Assembly: GCA_016165875.1 (NCBI GenBank)
Contig: JABBOT010000009.1
Location: 11,014,017-11,078,016, forward strand
Direction of reading: 5' to 3'
Length of the DNA stretch: 64,000 nucleotides
From: Acanthopleura granulata
Taxonomy: Eukaryota > Mollusca > Polyplacophora > Chitonida > Chitonidae
A program made the translations under genes and the position numbers. A model generated the notes under the pieces. That model saw nothing but the letters and a program-made list of their open reading frames with translations, did not search any database and was not told where the DNA came from. This document shows positions 1 through 11,392 of this stretch, piece after piece (positions within the stretch are counted from its first letter, which is position 1; each line of letters begins with the position of its first letter).

Positions 1-2284
1 GAAAGATTGAGCATACGGCTGGAGAAGTTTGTGGCATTTTCTTTTATGCCAAGTGAATATATATTATGCGTATATATAACTACGATTCGTCCCGAGAATG
101 TCTGGCAGAATTGGCAACTCCTTACTTACGCCATACGTTGTATATTGCCAAATCAGAATTTCTATATAAATTTTATTCATGTGTGGGTACAAATCAAAGA
201 TCTCTTACAAAAACAAATATTAGAGGGTTTTTCCATCTGTTTAGAAAAAAAGAAAGCCTCACATATGTACACAATTAGCAGCAATCTAGGCAATATAAAA
301 TGTTGAAATGAAAAAACTCCAAATCGCTATATACCCAGAAGTAAAGTAAGTCTTAGCATATTGCCATGTATTTGATTCTGCCGTGTTTTCGTCTTAAAGT
401 AGACTTGCTATAAACATCAAATGAATACAAACATGCAGTAGCGTTATTATAGAGAATATGCACTATTTCTCTTGTTGGTTATGACAACGGGCGAAATAAT
501 GGAATGATATTTGATACCATTTTTTATCATGCATTTATCGGCTCCCACACCCCCATAAGCCCTTCTTTCACGCCAATAATCCCCCCTGAACGACGCTTAA
601 ACAATGTCAGGGCTCCGCTGTGGATGTAGGGGTCATATCAACATAGGTAACCCGGGTGTCCAATTGCTATATAATTTAGAAATTTGTTCCACCGTCGTCA
701 GATCTGTTGAATAAAACAGTAACCGATAGCTGTCGAAATGAAAGGTTCGTGAAAAGAAACTTGTTTGCCATTGTTGAATCTATTCAGGATTCACACAGGG
801 CACTGCGTGCAGAGTGCAGGCAGGTGCCTCAAACTCTGACCTCTTTTTTGTTGCGTAGTGTTACACGGTACACCGCCTGCGAATGGCGCATGGCGCAGCG
901 CTTAAAGAGGGTCGCGTTACGCAGCATATTATCTCGCGAGAGGACGAGACTTACACGGGGAGACAACAAGGATACCATTCACAAGCCTTGACAACCTATG
1001 CCCTTGCTATTATACTCTCACAAACGCCATTTGATTTTGTCAAATTAATTACCTCCTCATACAAAAGATCGCGAGGATATTGACATGACGCTGGAGGGCA
1101 GTTTCGTAAAAATTTCGCAGCCGATTTTGATGTACGCGCATGCATTGCGTTGTATGGAACTAGGCCTGTATACCTGTAACTCAATATTTTTTAAAGCCAT
1201 GTAGTGGTCTCGTAACTGGACTTGTTTTAGATCTGTAAGAGGCGAGTAATTAGCTCCTGGGGCTTTTATCTTGAACTCCAGTTTTTGTACAGTGATATCT
1301 AGTTAAATGGTATCCATGTTGATAACCATTTCATTTAGTAGGTCAAATAATACAACCACTAATAAGATCGTATAAATAAGGATATGTTTATTTAATTTAA
1401 TTTAATATGTTCGCGTTAATGGGAGAAAATCAGTTTTCTAGACTCTTAACTCTCTGTTGACAACTTGTAAAACGTTACGATTTCAAAGGTTATGCCTTTT
1501 TTCATGCTGGCGATTCTGTAAAACCATGATCATTCATAAACTTCTTGTTTTTACCGATTTTTACCATACTTGTTGCCTGCGTGAATGAGTCTAATCCATT
1601 TGAAACAGTCATTTCAGCCATTTCTGTCCTAATTGTTTCAAAGGTGGTAAAAACAAAAACACGTGTTTCAGGAGAAGTAATTCCATAAATAATTTTACTA
1701 AATACAGCTTTATAAAAATAATTATAGTTTCGACAAATATAGTCTAGTTAATTCACAATAGGTGACAAAAATGTTTTTAAACACATCTCAGACGATCATT
1801 AGCTGGCTTATTCGATGCACAATTGCAATATAATGTCAATAGCAACATTAAATCAACATAAAGATAAAGCCAATAGCAATATAAAGGCAAAGTTGTCGCA
1901 ATGGCAATTTTTTTGATGGCATGGGAACTTTTGGTCAGTGCAACCGCCTCGATGAATATCATTTTTCTTAAATTTATGAAAAACTTTTGTTCTTAATTGA
2001 GGAGAAAACAATTACAACTTTGGAGAAATATTTTTAATTCCAGACACTGGGACTCTGCAGGCTTTTTGACATCTCATCGATCTTTCTTTAGGATAAAGGC
2101 ACGTGCCCCGAGAATAATAGGCCTACACCTCTCGCGTTTTCCGCACTTTTCGTTTGGTTCGAAAAATACTCCCACGTAGTACGTGAATAGGGTATATGCG
2201 GTGTAGTATCAGACGTGAAATAGAAAGTGAATAAAGAGGATACACACAAAACTTCATGTACATATTACTCGCTTCTGATTGCAG
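1..2284 (+). other. Tbx2/3: Intron of Tbx2/3 upstream of the first visible exon
   Basis: This stretch ends in a pyrimidine-rich acceptor (AG at 2283-2284) and, by position in the gene, is the intron that interrupts the T-box between GF and [10 protein letters not shown] searched it for the expected preceding T-box exon (motifs such as HPDSPATG) and found none, so that exon lies before base 1. The DNA is mostly AT-rich with a more balanced, CpG-containing stretch at about 780-1180. I see no SINE, long ORF or tandem array in it. Confidence 0.75.
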
Positions 2285-2431
2285 GTTATACTTAATTCCA
2301 TGCATAAGTACCAGCCTCGGTTTCATATTGTGCGCGCCAATGACATCCTTCAGCTGCCCTACAGCGCTTTCAGGACCTACGTGTTTAAGGAGACGGAGTT
2401 CATCGCCGTGACGGCTTACCAAAATGAAAAG
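2285..2431 (+). CDS. Tbx2/3: Tbx2/3 T-box transcription factor, T-box exon (49 codons)
   Basis: The exon has an AG acceptor at 2283-2284 and a GTAAGA donor at 2432. It is 147 nt long, phase 0 at both ends. It encodes the middle of the T-box DNA-binding domain: [20 protein letters not shown] followed by a conserved [11 protein letters not shown] block and ending [11 protein letters not shown]. The [10 protein letters not shown] string is typical of the Tbx2/3 class; Tbx4/5 proteins have RLHIVKAD-type sequence here. The same exon in vertebrate Tbx2 has, to my recollection, the same boundaries. T-box proteins bind AGGTGTGA-type sites in the nucleus, and Tbx2/3 members act mostly as repressors. 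The exon is too short and start-less to stand out as an ORF; it was found by reading the frame. Substitutions such as QLPYSA and KETEF are ordinary lineage differences. Confidence 0.97.
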
Positions 2432-4754
2432 GTAAGAATAATAATTTAAATTTTAATAATATTATTATTTATTTATTTATTTGCGCTTTGTCAACATTTC
2501 TCCCTTTTGAATGTACTTCCGGTTTCGCTTTCTGTGGACTATTTCTTTCTACCTGCAGAATAATGTTGTATCCCTGGGAAGCAGTTTTATGAAGGAAAAA
2601 AGCTATATGGTCATTATAGAATTTGGTATCTTATATCATGACCACATTTTTGGGGGCAAGGATACAAGTTCCATTTAAACATTACTTCTACACCATTGTG
2701 AGAACCGACTTTGCCAAGAAATACCAAGATTGCTCTTTATGCGCACTTTACAGAAAGTAGCAATAAAATATTTAAAATAATTTCTGTGTATCCTGGGGCC
2801 AGTCCAGTAGCATTTGTTAACTGGAGTGACAGTATCACGTCCAGCTTTATGGCATACTACATTATGGAAGCTGCGAAGGCGTTCCGCGTATAACATATTG
2901 ACACTTTCCATCCTGACTTCGGTGTATTCTCTCGCTTCTTGGCATCAGAATTAGTGACGGTAATAGATTAATATTGACTTTGACACTACTGAAATTAAGA
3001 GACTGCAAACATTCGCTCGTGTGATGTCCGAGGTTGTTAACAAACTAATTGACTGCGCGGCGGAGAGATGACAAATAAAATTTTATTCGTTATAATAATT
3101 GCCTCCGCTGTGTCGGGAATGTTTTTTCTATTTTTTATTTTTTTCCCCTTCCCGTGTAGGAATCGCATCCAACGGAGTTGCTTTTTGCATTAAACGCTTC
3201 ACCAGTCAGGGGGAAAATTAGGCGATGGGTTGCATATGCTCTCTGCTTATGATTCTCAATGCGATCTGTGTAATTTGGCTTAAAAAAGAAAACAGTCCTT
3301 GAGATTGAAAGGTATCCATCTGAGCCGGTGACACCTGTCCCGCGTCGTGCGACGCCGAGCGGTCTCCACAGTTGGTCTGTATACGGACCTAATGGGGGAG
3401 AAGGATAACGCCGACCGTCCACTCCTCGAGCCGTCCACTCGTGGCACCCCTTTGATGATATTGAGACGATAGAGGCATAAATGTTTCACATCCGTTGTTT
3501 TCCTTCGGCACGATCCGGGATCCTTTACAAATAGAATAATTAAAGACAGAAATGGCTCGTTATTTGTCCGTAAGATGGGACGATGTCTCTCACGTTTAAA
3601 TCCGCTCCACTAATCAAAGCCTGCGTCCCGCATTTAGCATGATTCATAAGTAAAGCGTTGATGTATTGTCATCAGGCGCTTTTACCGATTAACTTCAAAG
3701 GCCCAGTTCACTCAGGTAGAGAGAAAAGTAAGGTAAGTTTATCATAAGATGGAAACATTTTCTGATACGTGCGCACAAAGGCGCAAACCTATGCTGGCCA
3801 TCTTGTCGACCAGATTCTGTGCGCGCATACCCCTTCAAGAGGCTCTTTAAGGGGTTCCCTCCCTCCCCCTGAAGTGGGAGAAAAAATGAAACTGTAAAAA
3901 CATGCTATATTTCATTTATAAACATCAAGCCGATGAAATGATAATGCATACCTGGGTAAGAAAAATGTCTAAAATCAGAACTTTTTATTTTGGAGTTGTT
4001 GTATGAATACATAAATACTTGAAAAGGTAGAAAAGCTAAAACAAATGACTATGTAACTGCATCGATACAGAATCCCTTGTATAAAGTTTAAAAGGCACAT
4101 GGCTTTTTATTTTTGTGATATTGCATAATCGAGGTATCGCAGTTCAAAGTAAGCAAAATCGTGCATATTGAGAAAATCGAAAGCGTGGCGATGTATTCAA
4201 TTTTACCCAATGAAACGCGAATTATTTCTGTAACCAGAGAACCCATGCAGCTGCTTCAGATTACGCTACATGAACCTTGTTTTGGATTTTAGTCGTACAC
4301 GCATGAGGTACGAGTAACACAATATCTTGTTACCGCTTTCTTTAACAGGGCGTATCCCACGGTAAAATTAAAAATATAAGAGTTGTGTTTTGTAGAGTTA
4401 TCACCTACGTCCGTTAAAACATTATGGTTGCAGCGGTTGGCTCCGTTTCCATCCCTTTTCCGAAGTACCTACTGTTATAGTATTCGTTCTGTACTTTACA
4501 TCATGCGGATGTCAGATTGGTTGCTTGATTGATTGAAGGCAAACTAAACCGAGATACGCAAGGTTACATTCTACCTAAACTCCTTATGTCATGTTAACAA
4601 TCACTAAGAAATAATCAGTGAATCGTGTTCAACCTTTAGCAATCAGTTTCTATTGCAGAACACTTGGTTTCGCTCAACAAATTAATTAATGTATGCTTAG
4701 TCAATCACCCAGTTTCATGATTGGTGCAATTCTCTGCTTTCTCCTTCCCAACAG
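2432..4754 (+). other. Tbx2/3: Tbx2/3 intron (within the T-box)
   Basis: This 2.3-kb intron has a GTAAGA donor and an acceptor AG at 4753-4754 after a CT-rich tract. No SINE copy is visible in it, unlike the next two introns. The portion at about 2960-3640 is of balanced composition with CpGs and no repeats, and could hold regulatory DNA. Short ORFs here show no family resemblance. Confidence 0.85.
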
Positions 4755-4831
4755 ATCACTCAGTTGAAGATAGATAACAATCCGTTCGCCAAAGGATTCC
4801 GTGACACGGGCGGGGGCAAGAGAGAAAAGAA
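4755..4831 (+). CDS. Tbx2/3: Tbx2/3 T-box exon, end of the DNA-binding domain
   Basis: The exon has its acceptor AG at 4753-4754 and a GTAAGT donor at 4832. It is 77 nt: 25 codons plus two bases (AA). It encodes [20 protein letters not shown] followed by GKREK, the highly conserved end of the T-box including the helix that contacts the DNA minor groove. The incomplete AA codon is completed to Lys by the first G of the next exon. The exon follows directly in frame from QNEK of the previous exon, giving the contiguous [20 protein letters not shown] expected of the family. An ORF reading from 4801 in a different frame crosses the donor and is not real. Confidence 0.97.
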
Positions 4832-6080
4832 GTAAGTCGACTTCAGTTATTGATGTTCTCTTTGCCACTGAACGTTCAATATTTAATAAACAAAGCCGAG
4901 CGGAACCATTAAAAGGTCTTATTTGCCAAGAAACAGAACACCTGATCGTAAAATTGCCGATACGACCCGGGCGGCTTGTCGCCGGGCATCTCAGTTTACT
5001 GGCGAAAGGACGAGATGATGGCTTTATGCCTGGTGGATCACTGAGGGATCGGTTTTCGGGAGTTTTCAGGTCTTCCTCTTTTGCTCAAAGCTTTTATTTG
5101 CGACAAGATATCTCATTAAAAATACTTCATGTACGGTTCGAGCAAAATCAATTCGCGATCACACATTGCGCGATTAATTGCAAGAGAGATACCTTTGAAG
5201 AAAGGATTTCGACCAGAGGTGTAACTTGGTCACGTCACCAGGATTGTGTCTGCTTATTTGTAAATCGTGTGGGTGTGACGATTCTTTAAAACGCAAGCTA
5301 CAGAAGGCGGCTGTCACAAAACATGGTTGGTCTCTAAGCAGGCGATCAAAACTTAGATACCTGCTCTACACTGCTTGGTCTGTATTAAAATGTAAGCGTC
5401 AAATCAGACATTCGTATCCCACTGGTAAACCATTAAGGGCTTTCCAAGCCCATAATCCCAAGATCCATTTCCAAAACAAGCTATTATATCAGTTCTCAAA
5501 TGAATATATTGCCAAATAACATGCACCAGAGAAACAGTGATCAGTTGTCAGTGATGTGGGGAAGACAGACTATCTTGTATAGGCATGAAATCTAATTCAA
5601 AATTCAAAGTCGTGGCCCATAAATAATATTCAGCAAGAGTCGATCTCACTACAGACGAATGACGCGTGACCAGTGCCGTGGGGTGCTCCGTTTCATTTAT
5701 TAGGTGAAGGTGGTGCTTTCTCCTGAGCTCTCTCTGGTTGCCTTCACCAATGAACCAGGAACTACTTTCACAAAACTTTTTGTTTGAGTTTTCGTAACAT
5801 TCCTAGTAAATAATGTTGCCTTAAGTGTCTATAGACAACAGAAAACGTCAGTTACGAAAACCGTACGAGAAATTTATGATTTTTTGGAAAAGTGGGTCTG
5901 ACCGCCGCCGTGTAAGCCAAATCGTCTTGAGTGCGGCGTAAAACCACAATCCAATATATAAATAAATAAATGAGTAAGTAAATAATCAGATCAATATGTC
6001 TAGACAATTTCTCGTAATATTGAAGAAAACAGGAGGATGTGATGGATATATTTAGACGAATGGCGATTCTTGTTCCACAG
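4832..6080 (+). other. Tbx2/3: Tbx2/3 intron
   Basis: The intron runs from a GTAAGT donor to the acceptor AG at 6079-6080. Two overlapping open frames at 4801-5519 extend from the exon into the intron in the wrong frame; they have no recognisable motif and I treat them as chance. A SINE fragment lies at 5895-5987, close upstream of the acceptor. Confidence 0.85.
5895..5987 (+). mobile_element. tRNA-derived SINE, 3' fragment
   Basis: The last ~90 bp of the SINE are recognisable: a degraded GTCGTATAAG block, then CTTGAGTGCGGCGTAAAACC and a TAAA-rich tail. It lies within the intron, its tail about 95 bp before the splice acceptor at 6080. Confidence 0.8.
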
Positions 6081-6292
6081 GCGCCCACTTTTGCCAGGAG
6101 CTGCAACCCTCGTGCGGCAAAATGACAACGCCACCTCGAATACTAAAGGGAGGCTACCTTCGCTGGACCATGATCCCGATGACGAAGAGGAGAATGAGGA
6201 GAAGGATGCTGAGGATATGGATATCTGTGTCATAGACCCAGAGGAGGATCCGGTGACCTCTCTGTCAGTGCCGAAAACGCCGGAGCATGAAG
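6081..6292 (+). CDS. Tbx2/3: Tbx2/3 exon, acidic linker after the T-box
   Basis: The acceptor AG is at 6079-6080 and the donor GTGAGG at 6293. It is 212 nt long and enters in phase 2: the first G completes Lys (AAG) and Arg follows, giving KREKKRPLLPG. It leaves in phase 1 (final G). The exon encodes a basic stretch, then RLPSLDHDPDDEEENEEKDA with a DMDICVIDPEEDP segment, an acidic linker of low complexity as is usual between the T-box and the C-terminal region. An apparent ORF runs through both splice sites in the same frame (6070-6321), but the flanking AG/GT signals and phase agreement with both neighbours fix the ends used here. Confidence 0.93.
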
Positions 6293-6961
6293 GTGAGGTA
6301 CAAGTTACGAAACCCTTTTAAAACCTACCTGAATCAGCGAACAACACATTGTTCATTGATATAACAACCTGTAGTTTTATTACCGTATGGCAAAGATTTC
6401 TATCTCGATTCAAAGGCCCTTATCAAAGCTGATATAATTTTGGTACGTCCAGATATGTAAGTATACTTGGTTCTGTCCAAACCAGCGTTTGTTTAGGCTT
6501 TTTCCGGATTTAAATTACTCAGGGTGACATGAAAGGTTTGTTAAATCCTAAGTTTGATTAGTCAGGGGACACACACTCTACATTATTCAACCAGTAAACA
6601 GCCGGTTGGCGGCTTGTCTTCAATGATTTCAGGCTAGTGATGCCGCGCAAGAGCTTCAGAAGGTAAATCAGGCATTACCATTGTCTAAATAGACTCTCCT
6701 TCGATGCGATTTAACCAGAAAAGGCTACCATCAAGATCTAGAACAATGACGTCTACTGTATTATATTTAACACCATTGCAATTTGTGGTTTTGTGCAAAT
6801 GAAACACTAAACAGGAAAGCCTTGATAAGATAAGTCTATACTCTCGCATCACTCTCTTGCGTCAGAAACTTGAGATCGCAGACGAAGTCTTCGAAGTACA
6901 ACACCCTAAAAATAACACAATCTATCATGTATGTGTATGGTGGCTGATAGCGTTCATTGTT

Positions 6962-7236
6962 GACCCCGCGGAGGGCGCAGTTATAAAAAAAACAAAACGC
7001 GACCTTCGCTCCTCCGCGGAACACACGAAGGCACGGAAGGCGCGGAAAGTGCGGAAAGAGCAGAGATCGTGGATCCACGTCCTTGGCGACTTCCGTGCCC
7101 TCCGGTTTTATTAAAACCGCGCCTCCGCAACCCCACGGAGAGAGCGGAAGGCGCAGAAAACGCGGATCCGTGCCTTCCGCTCTCTCCGGGGGTCGAGGAG
7201 ATCGCGTTTTTATAAATCGTTGGTTTGGACGGGGTC
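6962..7236. repeat. GC-rich inverted-repeat element in the intron
   Basis: The ends are GACCCCG (6962-6968) and its complement CGGGGTC (7230-7236). Just inside them lie a TATAAAA...AACGCGA block (about 6981-7002) and its complement TCGCGTTTTTATAAA (about 7203-7217). The interior is dense in GGAAGGCGCGGAAAG-like units on both strands, with a near-perfect small palindrome at 7103-7119. Composition differs sharply from the AT-rich intron around it. I see no flanking duplication. A nonautonomous DNA transposon or foldback element is the most likely explanation. Confidence 0.6.
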
Positions 7237-7525
7237 GCGGAAAGCGCAGTCAAAAATGGACGGTATCAGCCACTTACATGTGTGCTTGTGTCTTATATCT
7301 TCCTCCACAATTTGTCTGCTATATGACGACGAGGAGTCCATACAATGTATGTATACTGTGTGTTCTCCTGGTTAGATTAAAAACTGCCGCCACTGGACCA
7401 TCATTCCGTAGACAGCAGACATCACTCCCCACCCATTCATATTATACTGCCACCGGGCCGACCATTCCTGTTTCCCTGTTCTAATCTCTCAGTGCTGATC
7501 GCCAAGCGAGGGAGCACCAAGTATC

Positions 7526-7572
7526 ATTTTTATTTATTTATTTATTTGATTTGTGTTCTACGCCGTTTTCAG
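7526..7572 (-). mobile_element. SINE tail remnant
   Basis: A (TTTA)n tract is followed by TTGATTTGTGTTCTACGCCG, matching the complement of the SINE 3' end and tail. The rest of the element is missing. Confidence 0.6.
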
Positions 7573-8057
7573 TTAAAATCAGTTACGTAAAATGAATGAC
7601 GTGAAAATCAGCCATCTGATAATAATATAAAGATTTAATTGAGGCCAGATAAATATATTTACCTATGTATTTATGTTTTTGAAAAGCCTACATTCATCAA
7701 CTCTTTTGACCGATATATTTTATGTGTGTGATTAATTTAAAATGCGATATATAAAGTGTATTGATCAATATTGTACTATGCCTGATAAGGCGAGAACGCC
7801 TTCCGCCAACTCTATACTGACCAGTATATTTTAAACGTTTCCAAAACCTGCAATGCCTTCCATCAGCTCTATATATGTCACAGTTTTGAAGAACGTGTCT
7901 TGCTGTGCATCAAATATGTTGACCAATATAATTAATACATGTATGGTTGATGAACCTACCACGCTATCGGTCAGCTTTTTAGACCAATATATATAGTTTA
8001 TATATTTAATGAACCCAGTATACTGTTCATCAGTTCTGTTATCCTATGTAGTTTGTG

Positions 8058-8230
8058 TTTTTGATCTGGGCTCGCCGGTTGTACGTAGAAAGGTGTGCCT
8101 GCAACCTGCGCATGGTCGTGAGATTCTCCCAAGCTCTGCCCGGTTCCCTTCCAGCATAATGTTGTTCGGCGTCGTATAAGTGAAATATTCTTGAGTACGG
8201 TGTAAAACACCAATCAAATAAGTAAATAAA
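8058..8230 (+). mobile_element. tRNA-derived SINE, 5'-truncated
   Basis: It carries the SINE body (degraded GTACGTAGAAAGG, CCTGCAACCTGCGCATGGTC, TCTGCCCGGTTCCC, CAGCATAATG) and the 3' block GTCGTATAAGTGAAATATTC followed by a TAAA tail. TTTGTG occurs on both sides (8052-8057 and 8231-8236), a possible short target-site duplication. It ends about 150 bp before the acceptor of the last coding exon. Confidence 0.85.
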
Positions 8231-8383
8231 TTTGTGATGGTGTGGAGAGTTCGGTTGCCTCATATGTTAAACATATTCGCACACAAAATGAACAACTTTT
8301 CTAAATTTCTTGGTGTCACCCTCAAATGATACTTGTTTTGGCTGTCTAATGCTTCTCCTAATTATTGTTTTTTTCTACTTCAG

Positions 8384-9576
8384 ACGGCGAAGTCCTGCCC
8401 GAATGTAACAGAGGAAAGGAGCATCGGGAAACAAATGAAAACGACGATTCCGTAAGGAGTCGCGAAGGAAATAATCCTTCCGAGGATACAAAGGATGAAA
8501 TGGAAGATCAAGGAAAATCTCCGTCAAGGAAATCCCCAGAACCGTGTTCCAGTCCAAATGGCATGGAAGAGGGTTCCAGATCTCCAAACATGATTCCAGA
8601 AAATTCGGGTAAACCATCTGGTCTCCTCAGGAAACCGGACGTCAAGGAAGAGCCCCCGACAAGGGAGCGAAATGCGTTTACAAATCGGGATAGCTCGGAG
8701 CAGCGTTTGGAAAGGCTGCAGAGCATAAGTCCCACGCGAAGCAATGATTTCAAATCGGAAAGCGAGAAGTCCAGTACGCCCGAACCGGAGCGGCGTCTGG
8801 GTGAACCGGCCATAGAGGAAATTACGCCGCGCATCAATGGCCCTTTGTGTCCTCCACCATTTTCATTTCTGTACCCTTCGGCTTACCCGGATGGTTCTAG
8901 TCCGTTCTCCAACCAACTCGGCCACATGCTTCTCAACAACAGTGCACCTCATTTTCACAACGAAAGCCTACTGACTTTACCTTACTACAACATGTCGTCT
9001 ACCGGGTCCGGCATAGACTTGTCCAGTTTGTCACCTACTTACACCCAAGCGGCTATCGCTCAGAACTTACTAAACATGGGCGGCCACCCATCCCACCCAC
9101 AACTCTTTTGTTCCAACGGCATGCTGGGATCTGTGATGGGACTAGGGGACCACTCGTCTCAGCTTTTACCGGGCATGTCTTTGGGACCTGTGCTCAATTC
9201 CCGAACTAAGAACAGGTTTTCCCCGTATAACATTCAGAACTCGACTCGTTCCTCCACGGCTTCGTGTCCCTCGTCCACCGTCCATCATTTGTGTTCTCCC
9301 CCGTCGAGCTCCGGCTCCGTAAGGCCCGGGAACAACTTGTCTCAACATATTGGCAATCACCACAGTGCTCACGTCACATCTGGAAGAGTCAGCAAATCTC
9401 CACCCAGCACGCATGCCCACGCGCATGCGCACACGCATTCTTCCTCGAGGGAAAGCACTTCCGGTCGAGAACTCAAGCACATGGAAAGGTTGTTAAATGG
9501 GTTGGACATACATAAACCTAGACGATCCGAAGCGCTTAGTTTACCCTCACGGTCCTACGACAAAGGAGAAGGGTAA
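8384..9576 (+). CDS. Tbx2/3: Tbx2/3 last coding exon, C-terminal repressor/TAD region
   Basis: The acceptor AG is at 8382-8383; AC joins the G of the previous exon to make Asp, then GEVLPECN. The exon ends at TAA (9574-9576) and supplies 397 complete codons. The first ~140 residues are charged and Ser/Pro-rich and probably disordered. Next comes the conserved Tbx2/3 C-terminal region: PPFSFLYPSAYPDG, LLTLPYYNMSS, RFSPYNI (9214-9234), then ELKHMERLLNGLD (9469-9507), which matches the ELQSIQRLVSGLE end of vertebrate Tbx2/3. A His/Ala run (HAHAHAHTH, around 9415) is low complexity. Because the ELxxxxRLLxGL motif normally lies near the end of the protein, the stop 22 codons later is credible. GGGTAACAG at the stop resembles a donor but the in-frame TAA is more likely. 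Joined coding length of the four exons is 1629 nt (542 residues plus stop). Confidence 0.95.
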
Positions 9577-10365
9577 CAGAAAAAACAGTCCCCTGTGTGT
9601 GGTCTTGAGGGGATGTTGAATTAAGGGTTTGGGAGATGAGGGTTGAGGAAATAGAGGGGGCCTTGTATGTGTTCATTAATTTTATGACTATTGTGATCGC
9701 TGAAGGTAAATACGTACGCATTTCATCGAGTTTTTCTTTATATATAGCGGGTATAAAATTCTCTTCTAGTCACAGAAGGTTATACGTATTTATTAGATTC
9801 TCACTCCGTCTGTGGCATAATGAAGCTTGAGGACGCCGTCACCCATGGCCCTCACTGATACGAGATTATCACACATTAAATGCAGGGATGTCATTTGTTT
9901 TTTTCGCTTTTTTTCCCTTATACCGAATTGCCCAGGAGTTAGTTGCTTTTTCAAAACTTATCGTTAACTTTATACGCAGCACAACTCGGTCCGGCTATCT
10001 GTTATATTTTTTCGCACGCCAAGATTGTATGTATAAATCTTTGTGATGGTGTATTGCATGGAGTGTTTTAATAAGAGGATAAAGCCTTTCATGCCGAGAA
10101 AAGAAGATGCCATTGCCTGAAGGGTATTAGAGGCAAACTCTCCCTTCTCTTCAGCCAAATGTATCGTTGGTTAGTCATTTGTTTCAGTGTATGGTGACAC
10201 AAAGAAGTCAAAGTGTAGTCCAGAAACAAACAGAGTCTCATTGTTTTTTATGATCATTATTTGTTTTGTTTTTCAATTAATTCATACCCAGTGTGAAAGC
10301 AATAGCATTTGCGATGTATAAAGAATGACATCTTATACAGAAATAAAAAAAATCGCCGCAAAGAA
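9577..10365 (+). other. Tbx2/3: 3' UTR of Tbx2/3 (proximal form)
   Basis: Non-coding sequence follows the stop up to the first good AATAAA. It is free of SINEs and tandem repeats. Several ORFs of about 60 codons in it are short and unremarkable. The end is inferred from the poly(A) signal only. Confidence 0.6.
10342..10347 (+). terminator. Candidate poly(A) signal AATAAA
   Basis: AATAAA followed by an A-run and, about 25-40 bp later, a T/G-rich stretch (TATGTTTGTGTTGTTTC), the arrangement expected of a cleavage/polyadenylation site. It is the first strong candidate after the Tbx2/3 stop. Confidence 0.5.
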
Positions 10366-10900
10366 ATATGTTTGTGTTGTTTCTTACACACGGAACCCTC
10401 ACTAGCTCTTGAGACCAAATCCTTGTTTTGGACACAGATCAAAGAAATCTAAGGTTAATATCCAACTCTTGGAGTTCGGCACCAGCTTGATTAGCGAGGT
10501 GATGTGTTCGAATTCAGCTCTTGCTGCATCGGCTGAGTGTTCTTGGCCCGAAGCCATGGTTGTATCAGGAACTTGGCGAGAGGCGGTGGTATACTCTGAC
10601 GGAAACTCCATTTCCTTCATTTAAGAGTATAAGCGTATAAAGTCTTGCGTGTGGGTGTAACACTAATCAAACAAAAATTTCTTATATGATCGGTAGCCTT
10701 TTTGTCAATTCTGTCGCTATAGTATACTTACAACAACATATATGCAGTTCCATCCACCGTGAACATTTATCAATCAGATGCGCGGTTCGAACATTGATCA
10801 AGCGCACTTTGTGCTTTTTTTAATTTTCAATAATTTTTAGAATGTACAGTAATGTACATTTAACAATGTAAAGTCATTTAAGCCTATCACACAGGACAAT

Positions 10901-10906
10901 AATAAA
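10901..10906 (+). terminator. Alternative poly(A) signal AATAAA
   Basis: AATAAAAAAA followed about 15 bp later by TTCTTGTTGTTTGC, a T/G-rich downstream element. It would give a 3' UTR of about 1.35 kb. Confidence 0.4.
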
Positions 10907-11007
10907 AAAATTCAAACTTCTTGTTGTTTGCATTATGACAGAGTGTCCGCGCATATAAGCACCAACCCTTTGTCTGATAAAGGGGGATTACGTTACTTTT
11001 GTGACTG

Positions 11008-11105
11008 CTGTTTTACGTCGTGTAAAAATAATATTTCACTTATACCACGGCTGCCAGTATCATGGTGGGAGGAAACCCACAGCCACCCGCGGGTTTCTGG
11101 CCCAA
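11008..11105 (-). mobile_element. tRNA-derived SINE, fragment
   Basis: Reverse-oriented copy: TGTTTTACGTCGTG, AATATTTCACTTATACCACGG, CCAGTATCATGGTGGGAGGA and AAACCCAC blocks. It lacks the tail and the tRNA head. Confidence 0.8.
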
Positions 11106-11392
11106 CAAATAAAATGGATTTGCCAAAAAGGTGTTTTTTGAATGCGAGTTTTAATATATTATCGCAAAGTCGAACAACACAGCTAATGCAAGGAAGGGTT
11201 AGCAGACAAAATGTGATCTCCGCCATATAAGTAAATGCGTTCTTTGGTGTTGCCGTTTAGGATCAATAAAACCCTAGAATCAGTGTGGATATTCTCAGGC
11301 ATCTGGCGAAGGACAGCGGTTTTCTTCGGTTTCCTCAACCAACATGTTTGATTCCTGTTCTGAGAAACACTATTGAAGATATAGCTTTCACA

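Larger units (their letters stand above)
6293..8383 (+). other. Tbx2/3: Tbx2/3 last intron
   Basis: This 2.1-kb intron runs from a GTGAGG donor to an acceptor AG at 8382-8383 preceded by a T-rich tract. It carries a GC-rich inverted-repeat element (6962-7236), a SINE remnant (7526-7572) and a larger SINE (8058-8230). Short ORFs over the GC-rich element (80-133 codons, both strands) come from its low-complexity sequence. Confidence 0.9.

Noticed and set aside
4801..5519. Overlapping 162- and 97-codon ORFs after the second T-box exon
   Set aside because: The first starts in the exon in a different frame from the T-box and both run through the intron with no motif.
6981..7484. ORFs of 80-133 codons in the last intron
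   Set aside because: They overlap on both strands across the GC-rich inverted-repeat element and its flank; the Ser/Ala/Arg-rich translations are low complexity.
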